DNA from: Flagellimonas yonaguniensis | GTDB lineage: Bacteria > Bacteroidota > Bacteroidia > Flavobacteriales > Flavobacteriaceae | Reading direction: 5' to 3' | Length of the DNA stretch: 64,000 bases | Assembly: GCF_029193885.1 (NCBI RefSeq) | Contig: NZ_JARFVB010000001.1 | Coordinates: 744,001 to 808,000, forward strand | Part shown: piece after piece, positions 55,819-64,000 of the stretch | Layout: every line of letters starts with the position of its first letter | How positions within the stretch are numbered: the first letter of the stretch is position 1 | Position numbers and translations under genes: made by a program | Notes under the pieces: model-generated | What the model saw: only the letters and a program-made list of their open reading frames with translations | The model's database searches: none | Told to the model about the DNA's origin: nothing

Positions 55819-56507
55819 TATTTTAAACTGTATTTAAAGATCCAACCCAATATTTTTATGCCAGCAAATATAGTACCTTTTACCGTACCAGAAACTTTTG
55901 AGACGCCAATTCTTCGTTTGTAACGTACTGGTACTTCGATATATGACATTTTTTTTCTTAAAATTTTTAACTGCATTTCCACCGTCCAGCCATAAGTGGT
56001 GTCCTGCATTTTCAATTCTTTGAGCTTTTCATATTTTATCGCCCTAAAAGGTCCCAAATCCGTAAATTTTGACCTGAAAAACAATCGCATTAGGAATGTG
56101 GCCAAATTGTTTCCAAAAACTTGTTGTGGAGTCATGGAACCATGTTCGCGAAGTGATTTTTTTCGCGCTCCGATCACAAAATCAATGTCATTTTCCAAAA
56201 TTGGGGCGACAATCTTATCCAATTCTTCTGGATAATCTGAATAGTCTCCGTCGATAAATACGATAATATCGGGTGTTTTGGATTGTTCGGATATGTAATT
56301 TAATCCTTTTAAACAGGCAAACCCATAGCCCTTGCGGTTTTCAGAGATAACAGTGGCGCCCGCTTTTTTTGCATTGGCCACGGTATCATCCGACGAACCG
56401 TTGTCGACCACCACGATTTCGGATACGTGATCGGGAATTTCCGAGACCACCAAACCAATGGAATCTCCTTCGTTGATTGCTGGGATAATGACTTTGATAT
56501 CCGCCAT
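55818..56507 (-). CDS. GT2 polyprenyl-phosphate sugar synthase (DPM1-like)
   Basis: A 229-residue soluble or peripheral GT2. IKVIIPAINEGDSIGLVVSE, VVDNGSSDDTVANAKKAG, IVFIDGDYSDYPEELDKI (DGD metal motif) and DTTYGWTVEMQLKILRK with VRYKRRIGVSKVSGT are typical of dolichol-phosphate-mannose synthase-like proteins. It probably loads a sugar on undecaprenyl phosphate for the GT-C enzyme encoded two genes downstream. The order GT2, GT2, GT-C in one strand suggests one envelope glycan pathway. Confidence 0.85.
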   Translation of the reverse strand: MADIKVIIPAINEGDSIGLVVSEIPDHVSEIVVVDNGSSDDTVANAKKAGATVISENRKGYGFACLKGLNYISEQSKTPDIIVFIDGDYSDYPEELDKIVAPILENDIDFVIGARKKSLREHGSMTPQQVFGNNLATFLMRLFFRSKFTDLGPFRAIKYEKLKELKMQDTTYGWTVEMQLKILRKKMSYIEVPVRYKRRIGVSKVSGTVKGTIFAGIKILGWIFKYSLK

Positions 56508-56601
56508 TGGCTGGGAATCAATTTTAGTTAGTGTTAGTAGTTGCCAAAACTAAAATTTTCCACGGATATCTGACTGGGAATATTCAAAAAAGAAAGCCTG
56601 C

Positions 56602-58206
56602 CTATTTTTCGTTGACAAGTGTCATTAGATCCACATCGTTGCCCAACAGTACTTGGTTGCTATCTATTCTACCTTTCAAAGGACCATTCTCCAATTTGAG
56701 TACACCTCGGGGGCATACGGCCGAGCAGATACCACAACCAACACAGCTGGCCCTTACAATGTTCTCACCTTTCTGGGCGTAGGCACGTACATCGATGCCC
56801 ATCTCACAATACGTGGAGCAGTTACCGCATGAAATGCACTGCCCGCCATTGGTTGTAATCCTGAATCGGGAGAACAGTTTTTGTTGAAAACCTAGTATGG
56901 CGGCCATGGGACAGCCGAACCTACACCATACCCTACTCCCAAAAATGGGATAGAAGCCCGTTCCTATAACGCCAGAAAAAATACTTCCTATTAAAAAGGA
57001 ATACGATTTACGAAGTGTCCCTGACTTAAATAAAAATACTTCGCCATCACCACTAAAAAAGTGGAATCCGATAAGGGCTATGATGATTACAAAGTAACCA
57101 ATGGCTCCGTACTGTGCATCTTTTTGGAGTTGTTTGCGTTTAAAAATCATTACCCAGCCAAATACCAAGGTGAGCAAAGTGGCTACCCCGATAAGAAAAG
57201 TGCTTTTCGTCAGCCAATATTTACTGGTATCCGTTCCTAAATAAGAATAGATAACGGCGGTGGTCATCAAAGTCACAAATACTACTACGCTGTGCACCAC
57301 CCAGCGTTCCACTTTCCAAGCAAATGTGGACTTATCGCTCAACTGCCTAAAGGAATCCCCGGCAGTTTCGGCCAAACCACCACATCCACAGACCCAAGAG
57401 CAGTACCATCTTTTACCATATTTATAGGTGAGTATTGGGGTGATGACAAAAATGGATAGGATACCAAAAATCAACAATCCAAAACCAATCTCGCCCGAAC
57501 TTAGAAACATTTTGATACGATACCCTTCAAAATTGTAATAGTTGAGTGGCCAAATATTCTTGAGGTCATAATAAGGTAAACTTCCTCCATCCAAAATTTT
57601 GTGGCCATTCAAACGTGCCATCAATTCCGGGATGATGAACGCAAAGCCGGTTTGGAAGAACATAACGCTCAAAGTGCGCAATCTTTCGTATCGGTTGTGA
57701 CGATATTTCCAAAGGAACTTGATGCCAAAGACCAAAATGGCAACAGTGTAAAGGGTGCCGTAAACGAACCATTGACTTGCGGGGTTGCCGTTCAAAAATT
57801 CACTGAGCGGGTCAAAAAGCGCTATTACATCTTTATTGTCCCCATCGTTGACCAAGCCAAGGTATTCAGGATAGAAATAGAGTACAACATAAAAACCTGT
57901 AAGGGCCAAACCAGCTACCCATCCCCATAATCCACGACTGGAAATAGATTTAAACCAAACTCCATCGTTTTTTATTCCCGGTATTTTTTTGGAATAGGCA
58001 TCCCACGAAAACCAAATGGTTCCAATGCTAATGGCCGATAACGACAAGGTCAACCATAGGGCCTTATTTGGAAAACTGACATTAAAAACGGCCAAAAGCA
58101 GAATGCCCAGACCAGAGGTTCCCATGAATACGGCCATTTTTTGACCAAGGCTCAAACTTTTTGGTGGTTCGCCTGTGAGGGCCATATTTTTATTGTAAGT
58201 GCTCAT
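56602..58206 (-). CDS. NapH/NosR-like 4Fe-4S membrane protein
   Basis: A 534-residue membrane protein with about nine helices and two cytoplasmic ferredoxin clusters at the C-terminus: CISCGNCSTYCEMGID and CVGCGICSAVCPRG. Two earlier membrane-border Cys motifs, WYCSWVCGCGGLAET and VWCRFGCPMAA, are characteristic of the NapH/NosR/CcoG-like electron-transfer family. It probably passes electrons across the inner membrane to an exported acceptor. It begins 9 bases after the stop of a FAD oxidoreductase gene on the same strand, which may feed it. Gap to the GT2 gene is 94 bases. Confidence 0.85.
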   Translation of the reverse strand: MSTYNKNMALTGEPPKSLSLGQKMAVFMGTSGLGILLLAVFNVSFPNKALWLTLSLSAISIGTIWFSWDAYSKKIPGIKNDGVWFKSISSRGLWGWVAGLALTGFYVVLYFYPEYLGLVNDGDNKDVIALFDPLSEFLNGNPASQWFVYGTLYTVAILVFGIKFLWKYRHNRYERLRTLSVMFFQTGFAFIIPELMARLNGHKILDGGSLPYYDLKNIWPLNYYNFEGYRIKMFLSSGEIGFGLLIFGILSIFVITPILTYKYGKRWYCSWVCGCGGLAETAGDSFRQLSDKSTFAWKVERWVVHSVVVFVTLMTTAVIYSYLGTDTSKYWLTKSTFLIGVATLLTLVFGWVMIFKRKQLQKDAQYGAIGYFVIIIALIGFHFFSGDGEVFLFKSGTLRKSYSFLIGSIFSGVIGTGFYPIFGSRVWCRFGCPMAAILGFQQKLFSRFRITTNGGQCISCGNCSTYCEMGIDVRAYAQKGENIVRASCVGCGICSAVCPRGVLKLENGPLKGRIDSNQVLLGNDVDLMTLVNEK

Positions 58207-58215
58207 AACTCTAGC

Positions 58216-59565
58216 TTAAGCAATCTGGAAGATGCGTTTAAGGTTTTTCTTTTTCAGGTTGATGGATTTTCCAAAATCCGAATTGTATTTGGATACGATT
58301 TGCGATTCAAAATTTGTATAAAATTCAGGATCAAAATTGGTGTCTCTGAGATGCTCCATTACAAAATCAATAGTTCTTTTTTCGCTGAGCCATCTGTCAA
58401 AAACTTCGTGTCGCAAACGTATTCCAAAGGTGTTGATGCCCAATACGGTTTCGGAATCCTTATCAAATGCTACGGTAATACAGATTTTTTCTTTGGGATG
58501 TCTCCAATGAAAATGGATTTCGGTTTCTTTTTTTCTTCTTTCTGAGAATACCCAACCATAAGTCTGATACTCAATATCCAGAAATTTGGCGGAGTTGAAC
58601 CAATGTCCTGGTTGGTATTCCATTCGGTTGCCGCAAATGGTCTGGGCAAGGGTTTCGCCCATCATTCTGCCCGTATACCAAACGGCTTCGATGGGACGCC
58701 GATTTCCAATGGCTTCGTGCTGTTCCGCACAATCGCCGATGGCATATGCATCCATAATATTGGTCTCTAAAAACCGATTTACCTTTACGCCACGACCCAA
58801 CTCGATCTCCGAATCTTCCAAGAAATCCACATTGGGAGCTACACCAGCGGTCAATCCTACCAAATTACAATCGATTTCTTCACCAGTTTCTTCGACAACA
58901 ATGGATTTTACCTTTCCATTTTCGTCTGGTTTGATTTCTTTTAGTGAAGACCCCAAACGAAGGTCGATATGATGTTCGCGAATATGCTCGTTGATCATCT
59001 CTGATTCGCCAGAGGGCAAAACGCTGTTCCAAAAGCTGGATTCCCGGACCAAAAAAGTTACGGGGATATCCCGGGTTCTGAGCATTTCGGCCAATTCGAT
59101 ACCGATAAGCCCACCACCGATGATCACGGCTCGCTTACATACTTTGCTGTTTGGTGCATTTTCTTCCAACAATTCTAGGTCCTGCTTGGAGTAAAGTCCT
59201 TGTACGCCATCCAAATCCTGCCCTGGCCATCCAAATTTATTGGGTTTCGACCCTGAGGCAATAATAAGTTTATCGTAGCTGAGGTTTGGTGCACCATCAA
59301 TTTGAAGTGATTTTTCTTGGGTGTTTACCTTGGTAACATACCCTCTTACCAAATCTATTCGGTTCTTTTTCCAGAAGTGGTTTTCGTAGGGTTGGGTGTG
59401 CTCAAATTTCATGTGGCCCATATACACATACATCAAGGCCGTTCTGGAGAAAAAGTATTCAGATTCTGCTGAAACTATAGTGATTTTTTTGTCGGAAAGC
59501 TTTCGAATGTGCCGTGCAGCCGTAACACCTGCAATTCCATTTCCAATGATGACAATGTGCTCCAT
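58216..59565 (-). CDS. FAD-dependent NAD(P)H oxidoreductase (nitrite-reductase/rubredoxin-reductase fold)
   Basis: A 449-residue pyridine-nucleotide-disulfide fold protein: IVIIGNGIAGVTAARHIRK (FAD), LIIASGSKPNKFGWPG, AVIIGGGLIGIELAEMLR (NAD(P)) and DAYAIGDCAEQ (flavin). The extra C-terminal region (about 330-449) contains no iron-sulfur Cys set. It should oxidise NAD(P)H and reduce a partner; the ferredoxin membrane protein coded just downstream is the natural candidate. First gene of this two-gene unit, divergent from the GH113-like gene. Confidence 0.88.
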   Translation of the reverse strand: MEHIVIIGNGIAGVTAARHIRKLSDKKITIVSAESEYFFSRTALMYVYMGHMKFEHTQPYENHFWKKNRIDLVRGYVTKVNTQEKSLQIDGAPNLSYDKLIIASGSKPNKFGWPGQDLDGVQGLYSKQDLELLEENAPNSKVCKRAVIIGGGLIGIELAEMLRTRDIPVTFLVRESSFWNSVLPSGESEMINEHIREHHIDLRLGSSLKEIKPDENGKVKSIVVEETGEEIDCNLVGLTAGVAPNVDFLEDSEIELGRGVKVNRFLETNIMDAYAIGDCAEQHEAIGNRRPIEAVWYTGRMMGETLAQTICGNRMEYQPGHWFNSAKFLDIEYQTYGWVFSERRKKETEIHFHWRHPKEKICITVAFDKDSETVLGINTFGIRLRHEVFDRWLSEKRTIDFVMEHLRDTNFDPEFYTNFESQIVSKYNSDFGKSINLKKKNLKRIFQIA

Positions 59566-59693
59566 GGGTTGGGTTTGATTGTTTTATGTGTCGAGTTTTA
59601 CGGGTAGAACTTAACAGTAAGATGAAAATTAATAAGAATTTAGTAGCTAATAGCTGTTTTAAAATGATTATTTTAGAAGGATTCACAACCATT

Positions 59694-60707
59694 ATGAAGA
59701 AGCTGATTTTTTTATGGGTGCTTGTTTTTATCTCTTGTTCCAGTAGCAAGTTTGACAAAGTCAATGGTGTCAGTTTTGTCTCGTCCAGAGAGGAAGTGGC
59801 CCAGCGTCACATTGATCCGGTTCTTGATGTTCAGGCCAACTATGCCGCCATAATGCCTTTTGGGTTTATTCGGGATTTGGATTCTCCAGAGCTGGTATTC
59901 AATACGGATAGGCAATGGTTCGGGGAGCGTAGGGAAGGTGCTGAACAGTACATAGAAAAATTACATCAAAATGGGGTAAGTGTGATGGTAAAACCCCAAA
60001 TTTGGATTTTTGATGGACAATTCACAGGCAATATGAAGATGCCTTCGGAAGAGGATTGGAAAAAACTGGAGGGTTCCTATGAAGAATTCATTTTGTTGTA
60101 CGCAAAAATGGCAGAAGAGACCCAAAGCGATATTTTTTGTATTGGGACGGAGTTGAAGACTTTTATCAATGAGCGACCTGAGTTCTGGAACGACCTAATT
60201 CAAAAAGTAAGAGCGGTTTATATGGGTAAGATCACCTATGCTGCCAATTGGGACGAATATGCAAAAACACCATTTTGGTCGGAGTTGGATTATATTGGCG
60301 TGAACGCTTATTTCCCGTTATGCGAAAAGCAGCAACCCACTATTGAAACACTTACCCAGGGGTGGCAGCCTTGGAAGACCAAAATGCGCGAACTCGCAAA
60401 ACAAGAGGAGAGGCCCATTTTATTTACCGAATTTGGATACCGAAGCATGGATTTTACCGGCAAAAAACCCTGGTTGGTGGACCGTAACCAAATGGATGTG
60501 AACCTCAAGGCACAAGCCGATGCCACACAAGTGCTATTTGATGAATTTTGGAGTGAGGATTGGTTTGCGGGAGGATTTGTTTGGAAGTGGTTTATGCAGC
60601 ACGATAAGGTCGGAGGCCAAGATGACAACCGTTTCACGCCACAGAACAAACCTGCGGAATCCGTAATTAGAAGGCAATATGCCCAGGTCAGAAGATCAAG
60701 TCGTTAA
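59694..60707 (+). CDS. GH113-like glycoside hydrolase lipoprotein
   Basis: A 337-residue SPII lipoprotein (VFISCSSS, Cys15) from the ATG at 59694; the open frame runs further upstream to 59586 but without a signal. The TIM-barrel segments SVMVKPQIWIFDG, IFCIGTELKTF (acid/base Glu), YIGVNAYFPL, ILFTEFGYRSMDF (nucleophile Glu) and GGFVWKWFMQHD match the GH113 beta-mannanase-like clan A group. It may act on a beta-mannan-like or another cell-surface glycan. It is followed by the amidase pair on the same strand with about 100 bases between. Confidence 0.82.
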   Translation: MKKLIFLWVLVFISCSSSKFDKVNGVSFVSSREEVAQRHIDPVLDVQANYAAIMPFGFIRDLDSPELVFNTDRQWFGERREGAEQYIEKLHQNGVSVMVKPQIWIFDGQFTGNMKMPSEEDWKKLEGSYEEFILLYAKMAEETQSDIFCIGTELKTFINERPEFWNDLIQKVRAVYMGKITYAANWDEYAKTPFWSELDYIGVNAYFPLCEKQQPTIETLTQGWQPWKTKMRELAKQEERPILFTEFGYRSMDFTGKKPWLVDRNQMDVNLKAQADATQVLFDEFWSEDWFAGGFVWKWFMQHDKVGGQDDNRFTPQNKPAESVIRRQYAQVRRSSR

Positions 60708-60807
60708 GGGTGCAAAAGAATTTGTGGGAATTTTTATCCTAAATCGCAACCAACCTTGGCGTTTTTTTCCCATATTTGTAGCACATCCCACCCAAAAACA
60801 TACAGAA

Positions 60808-61740
60808 ATGAAATCACGATTGACCCTTCTTTTTTGGGTAGGGGCCTGCACATTCCTTTTTGGACAGGAGACCAAGTACTACAATGTGGTTGCAGAGCAA
60901 GGGGACGGCATTTTTTCCCTGCTGCGCAAACAAGGATTGGACCCTGCCAAACACTACGGGGAATTTTTAGAACTGAATTCAGACAAAATAAAGGAAGGGA
61001 CCGCCTTAAAACTAGGCGAAAAATACAAAATACCCTATGCTGACGATTCCTTTAAAAAGAAAGGGGTTTTGGTAGAAGCGGTAAAAGATGCCGAAGCACC
61101 CATTTTTGATGAAGAACTGGCGAAGATGTCGCTTAAAAGCGATAGATTAAAGGATGCTGTGTATTATCTAATTGCTGAGAATGGTTCAGAAACTGATGAA
61201 GGTTTTGTGGCGGATGTTTCACAGCGAATTGCCGGGGAGTTAATGATGAATGGTGCCCAAGTCTATGTTATGGGAGATGAAATCATGGAAGATATAGAAG
61301 CTGAAAGTGAATCTACCGAGAATGCCATGGGAGATTATGTCAAAGTCATCAACAAAAGATATATACAGAATACAGGAAAATACCAACGGGTGTTGTTCAT
61401 CCGGGCTGAAAATGTAACGGGGTCTGGTAATATGGATGTAGCCGTTTACCATTATAACAAAAGCACCCAAGGTCAGCGCTTTGCAGAGAATATTCAGCAT
61501 GTATTTAAGGAGAACAGTGTTTCGAGTACAACCATTGATGAAACCAGTTTTATATTTGAGGATAAGAGCAATCTTTATCTAGCCCGTAATATTCTTCCCG
61601 CAATCAGCCTACTAACCATAGAAAACACGACCAATACTTCAAAAAGTAAGATATCACTCAAACCAAACAAAAAAGAGTTTGCCAACCTGGTCAGCAATGG
61701 CATTATTAATGATTATGTTGATTTAGAATTTGATAATTAA
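60808..61740 (+). CDS. Amidase_3 pseudoenzyme with LysM-like domain (copy 1 of tandem)
   Basis: A 310-residue exported protein (signal ending LFGQ). It keeps the same plan as the next gene: a LysM-like module (DGIFSLLRKQG; FLELN), then an amidase_3 fold (LKDAVYYLIAENGSETDEG; KYQRVLFIRAENVTGSGNMD; YHYNKSTQGQRFAENI). Compared with copy 2 the zinc ligand His123 is Asn125, the Glu141 segment is deleted, the third ligand His226 is Arg199, and the catalytic Glu297 is Thr270. So it cannot cut by the family mechanism. It may bind peptidoglycan or regulate copy 2. Its stop touches the ATG of copy 2. Start chosen at 60808 for the signal peptide. Confidence 0.85.
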   Translation: MKSRLTLLFWVGACTFLFGQETKYYNVVAEQGDGIFSLLRKQGLDPAKHYGEFLELNSDKIKEGTALKLGEKYKIPYADDSFKKKGVLVEAVKDAEAPIFDEELAKMSLKSDRLKDAVYYLIAENGSETDEGFVADVSQRIAGELMMNGAQVYVMGDEIMEDIEAESESTENAMGDYVKVINKRYIQNTGKYQRVLFIRAENVTGSGNMDVAVYHYNKSTQGQRFAENIQHVFKENSVSSTTIDETSFIFEDKSNLYLARNILPAISLLTIENTTNTSKSKISLKPNKKEFANLVSNGIINDYVDLEFDN

Positions 61741-62763
61741 ATGGGATCTTTTCAGTTTGCTATAGTATTGGGTGTTTTGTCTTTGGTTCAGGTTACGGTC
61801 TGGGCTCAAGAGGAATACCCCAAAGTAATTGCCCAAGAAGGGGATGGGATCTATACGTTGTTGAGAAGGCATGGAGTTAGTCCGACCAAGTATTACAACG
61901 ATTTTGTGGAATTGAACAATGAGGACTTGGGAGAAGACGAATCCCTGATTTTAGGCAAGCACTACATTTTGCCTGATACATTGGCGATAAACAAGGTTGA
62001 AGTGGTGGAAGAGGGGATTACCTATTCCATTTTCGGGGATGATTTTAAAAAAGTGGATACCGCTAGCAACCGTTTGGATAATACAGTTTATTATCTGATT
62101 TCAGGACACGGTGGTCCCGATCCAGGGGCCGTGGAAAAGTACCATGGAAAAATGATCGCTGAGGACGAATATGCCTATGATGTTACCCTTCGATTGGCCC
62201 GCGAGCTTATATCACATGGCGCCGAGGTACATATCATTGTCCAAGATGCCAATGACGGTATCAGGGATAGTAAAGTATTGGAATTGGATACTGATGAAAC
62301 GGTACTTTCAAGAACCATTCCCTTGAGTCAATTGGAGCGTTTAAAACAACGTACCAAAGCCGTGAATGACCTATATGCTGAGAATTCAGGGAAATATCAA
62401 CGCTTATTGGTCACTCATGTGGATAGTAGGGGCGAAGGCACCAATATCGATGTGTTCTTTTATCATCACGAAAAAAGCACCAATGGGAAAAAGTTGGCGG
62501 AAAGCATCCACCAGACCTTCTTTAGGAAATACAAAAAATTCCAGCCCAACCGATTGTACAATGGCACTTTTATGGAGCGTAGCAGTTTGTATGTGGTAAA
62601 AAACACCCTTCCTGCCATGGCCTACATTGAAATTGGCAATATCAGAAATAAAAAGGACCAGCGTAGAATCCTGAATCCCGATAACCGACAGGCATTGGCC
62701 AAGTGGATTTCCGAGGGAATCCTATTGGATTATGAATCTTCCAAAGAAGCCATTGCCAAATAA
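61741..62763 (+). CDS. N-acetylmuramoyl-L-alanine amidase (amidase_3) with LysM-like domain
   Basis: A 340-residue exported amidase (signal ending VTVWAQ). Residues 26-80 look LysM-like (PKVIAQEGDGIYTLLRRHG; YNDFVELNNEDL; ILGKHYILPD). The catalytic domain (112-335) has all amidase_3 residues: H123 in SGHGGPDPGAV, E141 in AEDEYAYDVTLRLAREL, H226 in LLVTHVDSRG and E297 in AYIEIGNI. It should remove stem peptides from peptidoglycan. It follows its pseudoenzyme copy with no gap, so they are made together. Convergent with the ArsM gene (4 bases). Confidence 0.9.
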   Translation: MGSFQFAIVLGVLSLVQVTVWAQEEYPKVIAQEGDGIYTLLRRHGVSPTKYYNDFVELNNEDLGEDESLILGKHYILPDTLAINKVEVVEEGITYSIFGDDFKKVDTASNRLDNTVYYLISGHGGPDPGAVEKYHGKMIAEDEYAYDVTLRLARELISHGAEVHIIVQDANDGIRDSKVLELDTDETVLSRTIPLSQLERLKQRTKAVNDLYAENSGKYQRLLVTHVDSRGEGTNIDVFFYHHEKSTNGKKLAESIHQTFFRKYKKFQPNRLYNGTFMERSSLYVVKNTLPAMAYIEIGNIRNKKDQRRILNPDNRQALAKWISEGILLDYESSKEAIAK

Positions 62764-62767
62764 AGTG

Positions 62768-63733
62768 TTAGCAACATCCGCCACCATTGTAGTGGTAGGT
62801 GCTTTCACTTATATAGATTTCATCCGAAGCGCTTGCCAAAGCTGCCGCTGTTTTATCGCATACCGCCAAGGGTTGGTTTTGTTGTAGCACATGACCTTTC
62901 TGGTCATCAAAATATGCTTCGTTACCAAAATAGATGGCTGTTTTCCCTGTAAAAACGCAGGGCCCGTCTTCGGGTATCGGGTCTTTTATGGCCGCTATTT
63001 CAATGGATTCTATATGAATGAGCTCGTTTGTGGGGTAATGGTTCGGCGATAACACCCTGTACGATCGTTTACCTCTAATTTCAATGGTTCCGAAACCAGC
63101 ATCTGTCAGTACTTTGACGTACTCCTTCAAAGGAATACTGCCGCTCAGGCATTGTGCCCTCAATCTATCATCATTACGGAGCTCATCACTCATGGGTTGT
63201 TCACAAATAGGGTCGCTCATTACCAATCTTCCGTGGGGCTTCAAAACACGGTACATTTCGGAAACTGCTTTTTTGAGATCCTCTATTTTAAAAATATTGA
63301 AGAGACAGTTTTGGGCGGCCACATCGATACTTTCATCGGCGACAGGAAGATGTAATGCATCTCCTTTTACCAAGTTGACATATTCACTGTTGAACCAATC
63401 GTTTTCTTCTTCGGCTATTTTAAAGTTTTTCCGCGAAGCTTCTAACATTTCATCCACGGAATCCACGCCAACAACCCCACCTTTTTGTCTGGAAAAATAG
63501 GAGAATTGTAGCAACTCCATTCCACCGCCTACACCAACGTAGAGAATCTTAGGGTCGTTTACCAAATCTTGTGCGGAAACCGTGCTTCCACAACCGTAGT
63601 TCATCTCCTGCATGATTTTGGGGATGGACAGTCCCGGGAATTGCCAAATGGGATTGGTGGTGCAGCAAAGTCCAACATCCGGGGTCAATGCAGCATCTTT
63701 GTATAGGTCTTGAGTGGCGTCTAAATAGCTCAT
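62768..63733 (-). CDS. arsM: ArsM-like arsenite methyltransferase (arsenosugar type)
   Basis: A 321-residue SAM-dependent methyltransferase. The SAM motif is [19 protein letters not shown], with [15 protein letters not shown] and [13 protein letters not shown]. Cysteines at the N-terminus (GLCCTT, MNYGCG), in AAQNCLF and SDPICEQ, and a C-terminal tail ending NGGGCC are usual for arsenite-methylating ArsM. The C-terminal extension, a lone domain for the arsenosugar group, and the neighbouring purine nucleoside phosphorylase support arsenosugar synthesis. Its ATG overlaps the phosphorylase stop by 4 bases. An ArsS radical-SAM gene is not seen here and may lie beyond the window. Confidence 0.82.
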   Translation of the reverse strand: MSYLDATQDLYKDAALTPDVGLCCTTNPIWQFPGLSIPKIMQEMNYGCGSTVSAQDLVNDPKILYVGVGGGMELLQFSYFSRQKGGVVGVDSVDEMLEASRKNFKIAEEENDWFNSEYVNLVKGDALHLPVADESIDVAAQNCLFNIFKIEDLKKAVSEMYRVLKPHGRLVMSDPICEQPMSDELRNDDRLRAQCLSGSIPLKEYVKVLTDAGFGTIEIRGKRSYRVLSPNHYPTNELIHIESIEIAAIKDPIPEDGPCVFTGKTAIYFGNEAYFDDQKGHVLQQNQPLAVCDKTAAALASASDEIYISESTYHYNGGGCC

Positions 63734-64000
63734 AGTTCTTTGATCAGTTCTTTGAATAGTTTAATCATTTTAGGTTCCGTTTGCCCTGCAATCTTCAGAA
63801 TCTCCTGAACTTCAACTGGTTCCAGGTTGTCGGGGTCGCATTCATCGGTTAAAACGGATACCGCTATAATGGGTAGTCGTAAATGATTGGCAACAATTAC
63901 TTCGGGAACCGTACTCATTCCTACGGCATCGGCCCCCATGATCTTGAGCATTCGGTATTCTGCCTTGGTTTCCAGTTGTGGGCCAACTACAGAGGCATAC
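63730..64000 (-). CDS. Purine nucleoside phosphorylase, C-terminal part
   Basis: The frame is open to the window edge (about 90 codons visible), with no start seen, so it is a C-terminal part. It reads [20 protein letters not shown] then [20 protein letters not shown], the conserved substrate region of trimeric purine nucleoside phosphorylases (PunA/DeoD2 type). It splits nucleosides into base and ribose-1-phosphate. In arsenosugar gene clusters such an enzyme is found beside arsM; this link is inferred. It is coupled to arsM by an ATGA overlap. Confidence 0.9.
   Translation of the reverse strand, partial: YASVVGPQLETKAEYRMLKIMGADAVGMSTVPEVIVANHLRLPIIAVSVLTDECDPDNLEPVEVQEILKIAGQTEPKMIKLFKELIKEL

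Noticed and set aside
1..64000. CRISPR array, prophage, transposon, tRNA or rRNA genes
   Set aside because: No regularly spaced direct repeats, no phage or transposase proteins and no cloverleaf or rRNA sequence were noticed. The only repeated sequences are the arginine-operon palindromes and the two 3' flanking repeats.

Overview
The window looks like chromosomal DNA of a marine-type member of the Flavobacteriaceae (Bacteroidota). This rests on a SusC/SusD pair, many Bacteroidota-only families (VCBS/ASPIC lipoproteins, a DUF5916 barrel, a Pycsar-TM protein), an N-acyl-ornithine type arginine operon, mevalonate-pathway genes, TAnnTTTG-like -7 boxes, weak Shine-Dalgarno sequences and many SPII lipoproteins. 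The genus cannot be fixed from this sequence. I see no rRNA, tRNA, CRISPR array, integrase, transposase or phage gene.

Layout. 1-7.6 kb: partial acyltransferase, an AraC-type regulator broken by an in-frame TGA, an exported-looking class V aminotransferase, a metallophosphoesterase, a GAF protein and an HD plus Pycsar-TM fusion. 7.7-13.1 kb: a phosphoesterase/beta-barrel fusion, a propeller-like lipoprotein and a membrane-anchored SRPBCC/GyrI-like protein. 13.2-29.4 kb: a nutrient-uptake locus with SusC, SusD, two intact VCBS/ASPIC lipoproteins plus the decayed 3' end of a third, and a vanadium-haloperoxidase-like lipoprotein; a LacI regulator and a GH13 enzyme run divergently, with a 24-bp palindrome in the divergent gap. 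29.5-34.9 kb: glycerol-related genes (GDPD, GlpF, GlpK), a BaiN-like flavoprotein, DUF1697 and TspO. 35-39 kb: mevalonate/isoprenoid genes (mvaD, mevalonate kinase, UbiA prenyltransferase) and an RsuA/RluB pseudouridine synthase. 39.3-43.6 kb: DUF5916 barrel and M1 peptidase.

43.6-52.9 kb is a minus-strand arginine operon: leader peptide, GNAT, argG, argC, proC, argD, argF', argB, argE, argH. Most junctions are 4-nt ATGA overlaps. Three wider junctions each hold a palindromic element bounded by TGTCAT and TGACAG. The best find is a 27-codon leader ORF (52842..52925) ending in four consecutive Arg codons, Pro and stop, placed between a promoter-like sequence and the first gene; it predicts arginine attenuation.

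53-64 kb: glycosyltransferases (one GT-C, two GT2), a NapH/NosR-like ferredoxin membrane protein with a FAD oxidoreductase, a GH113-like lipoprotein, a tandem amidase_3 pair whose first copy has lost every zinc/catalytic residue, and an ArsM-like methyltransferase overlapping a purine nucleoside phosphorylase, suggesting an arsenosugar pathway that continues past the window.
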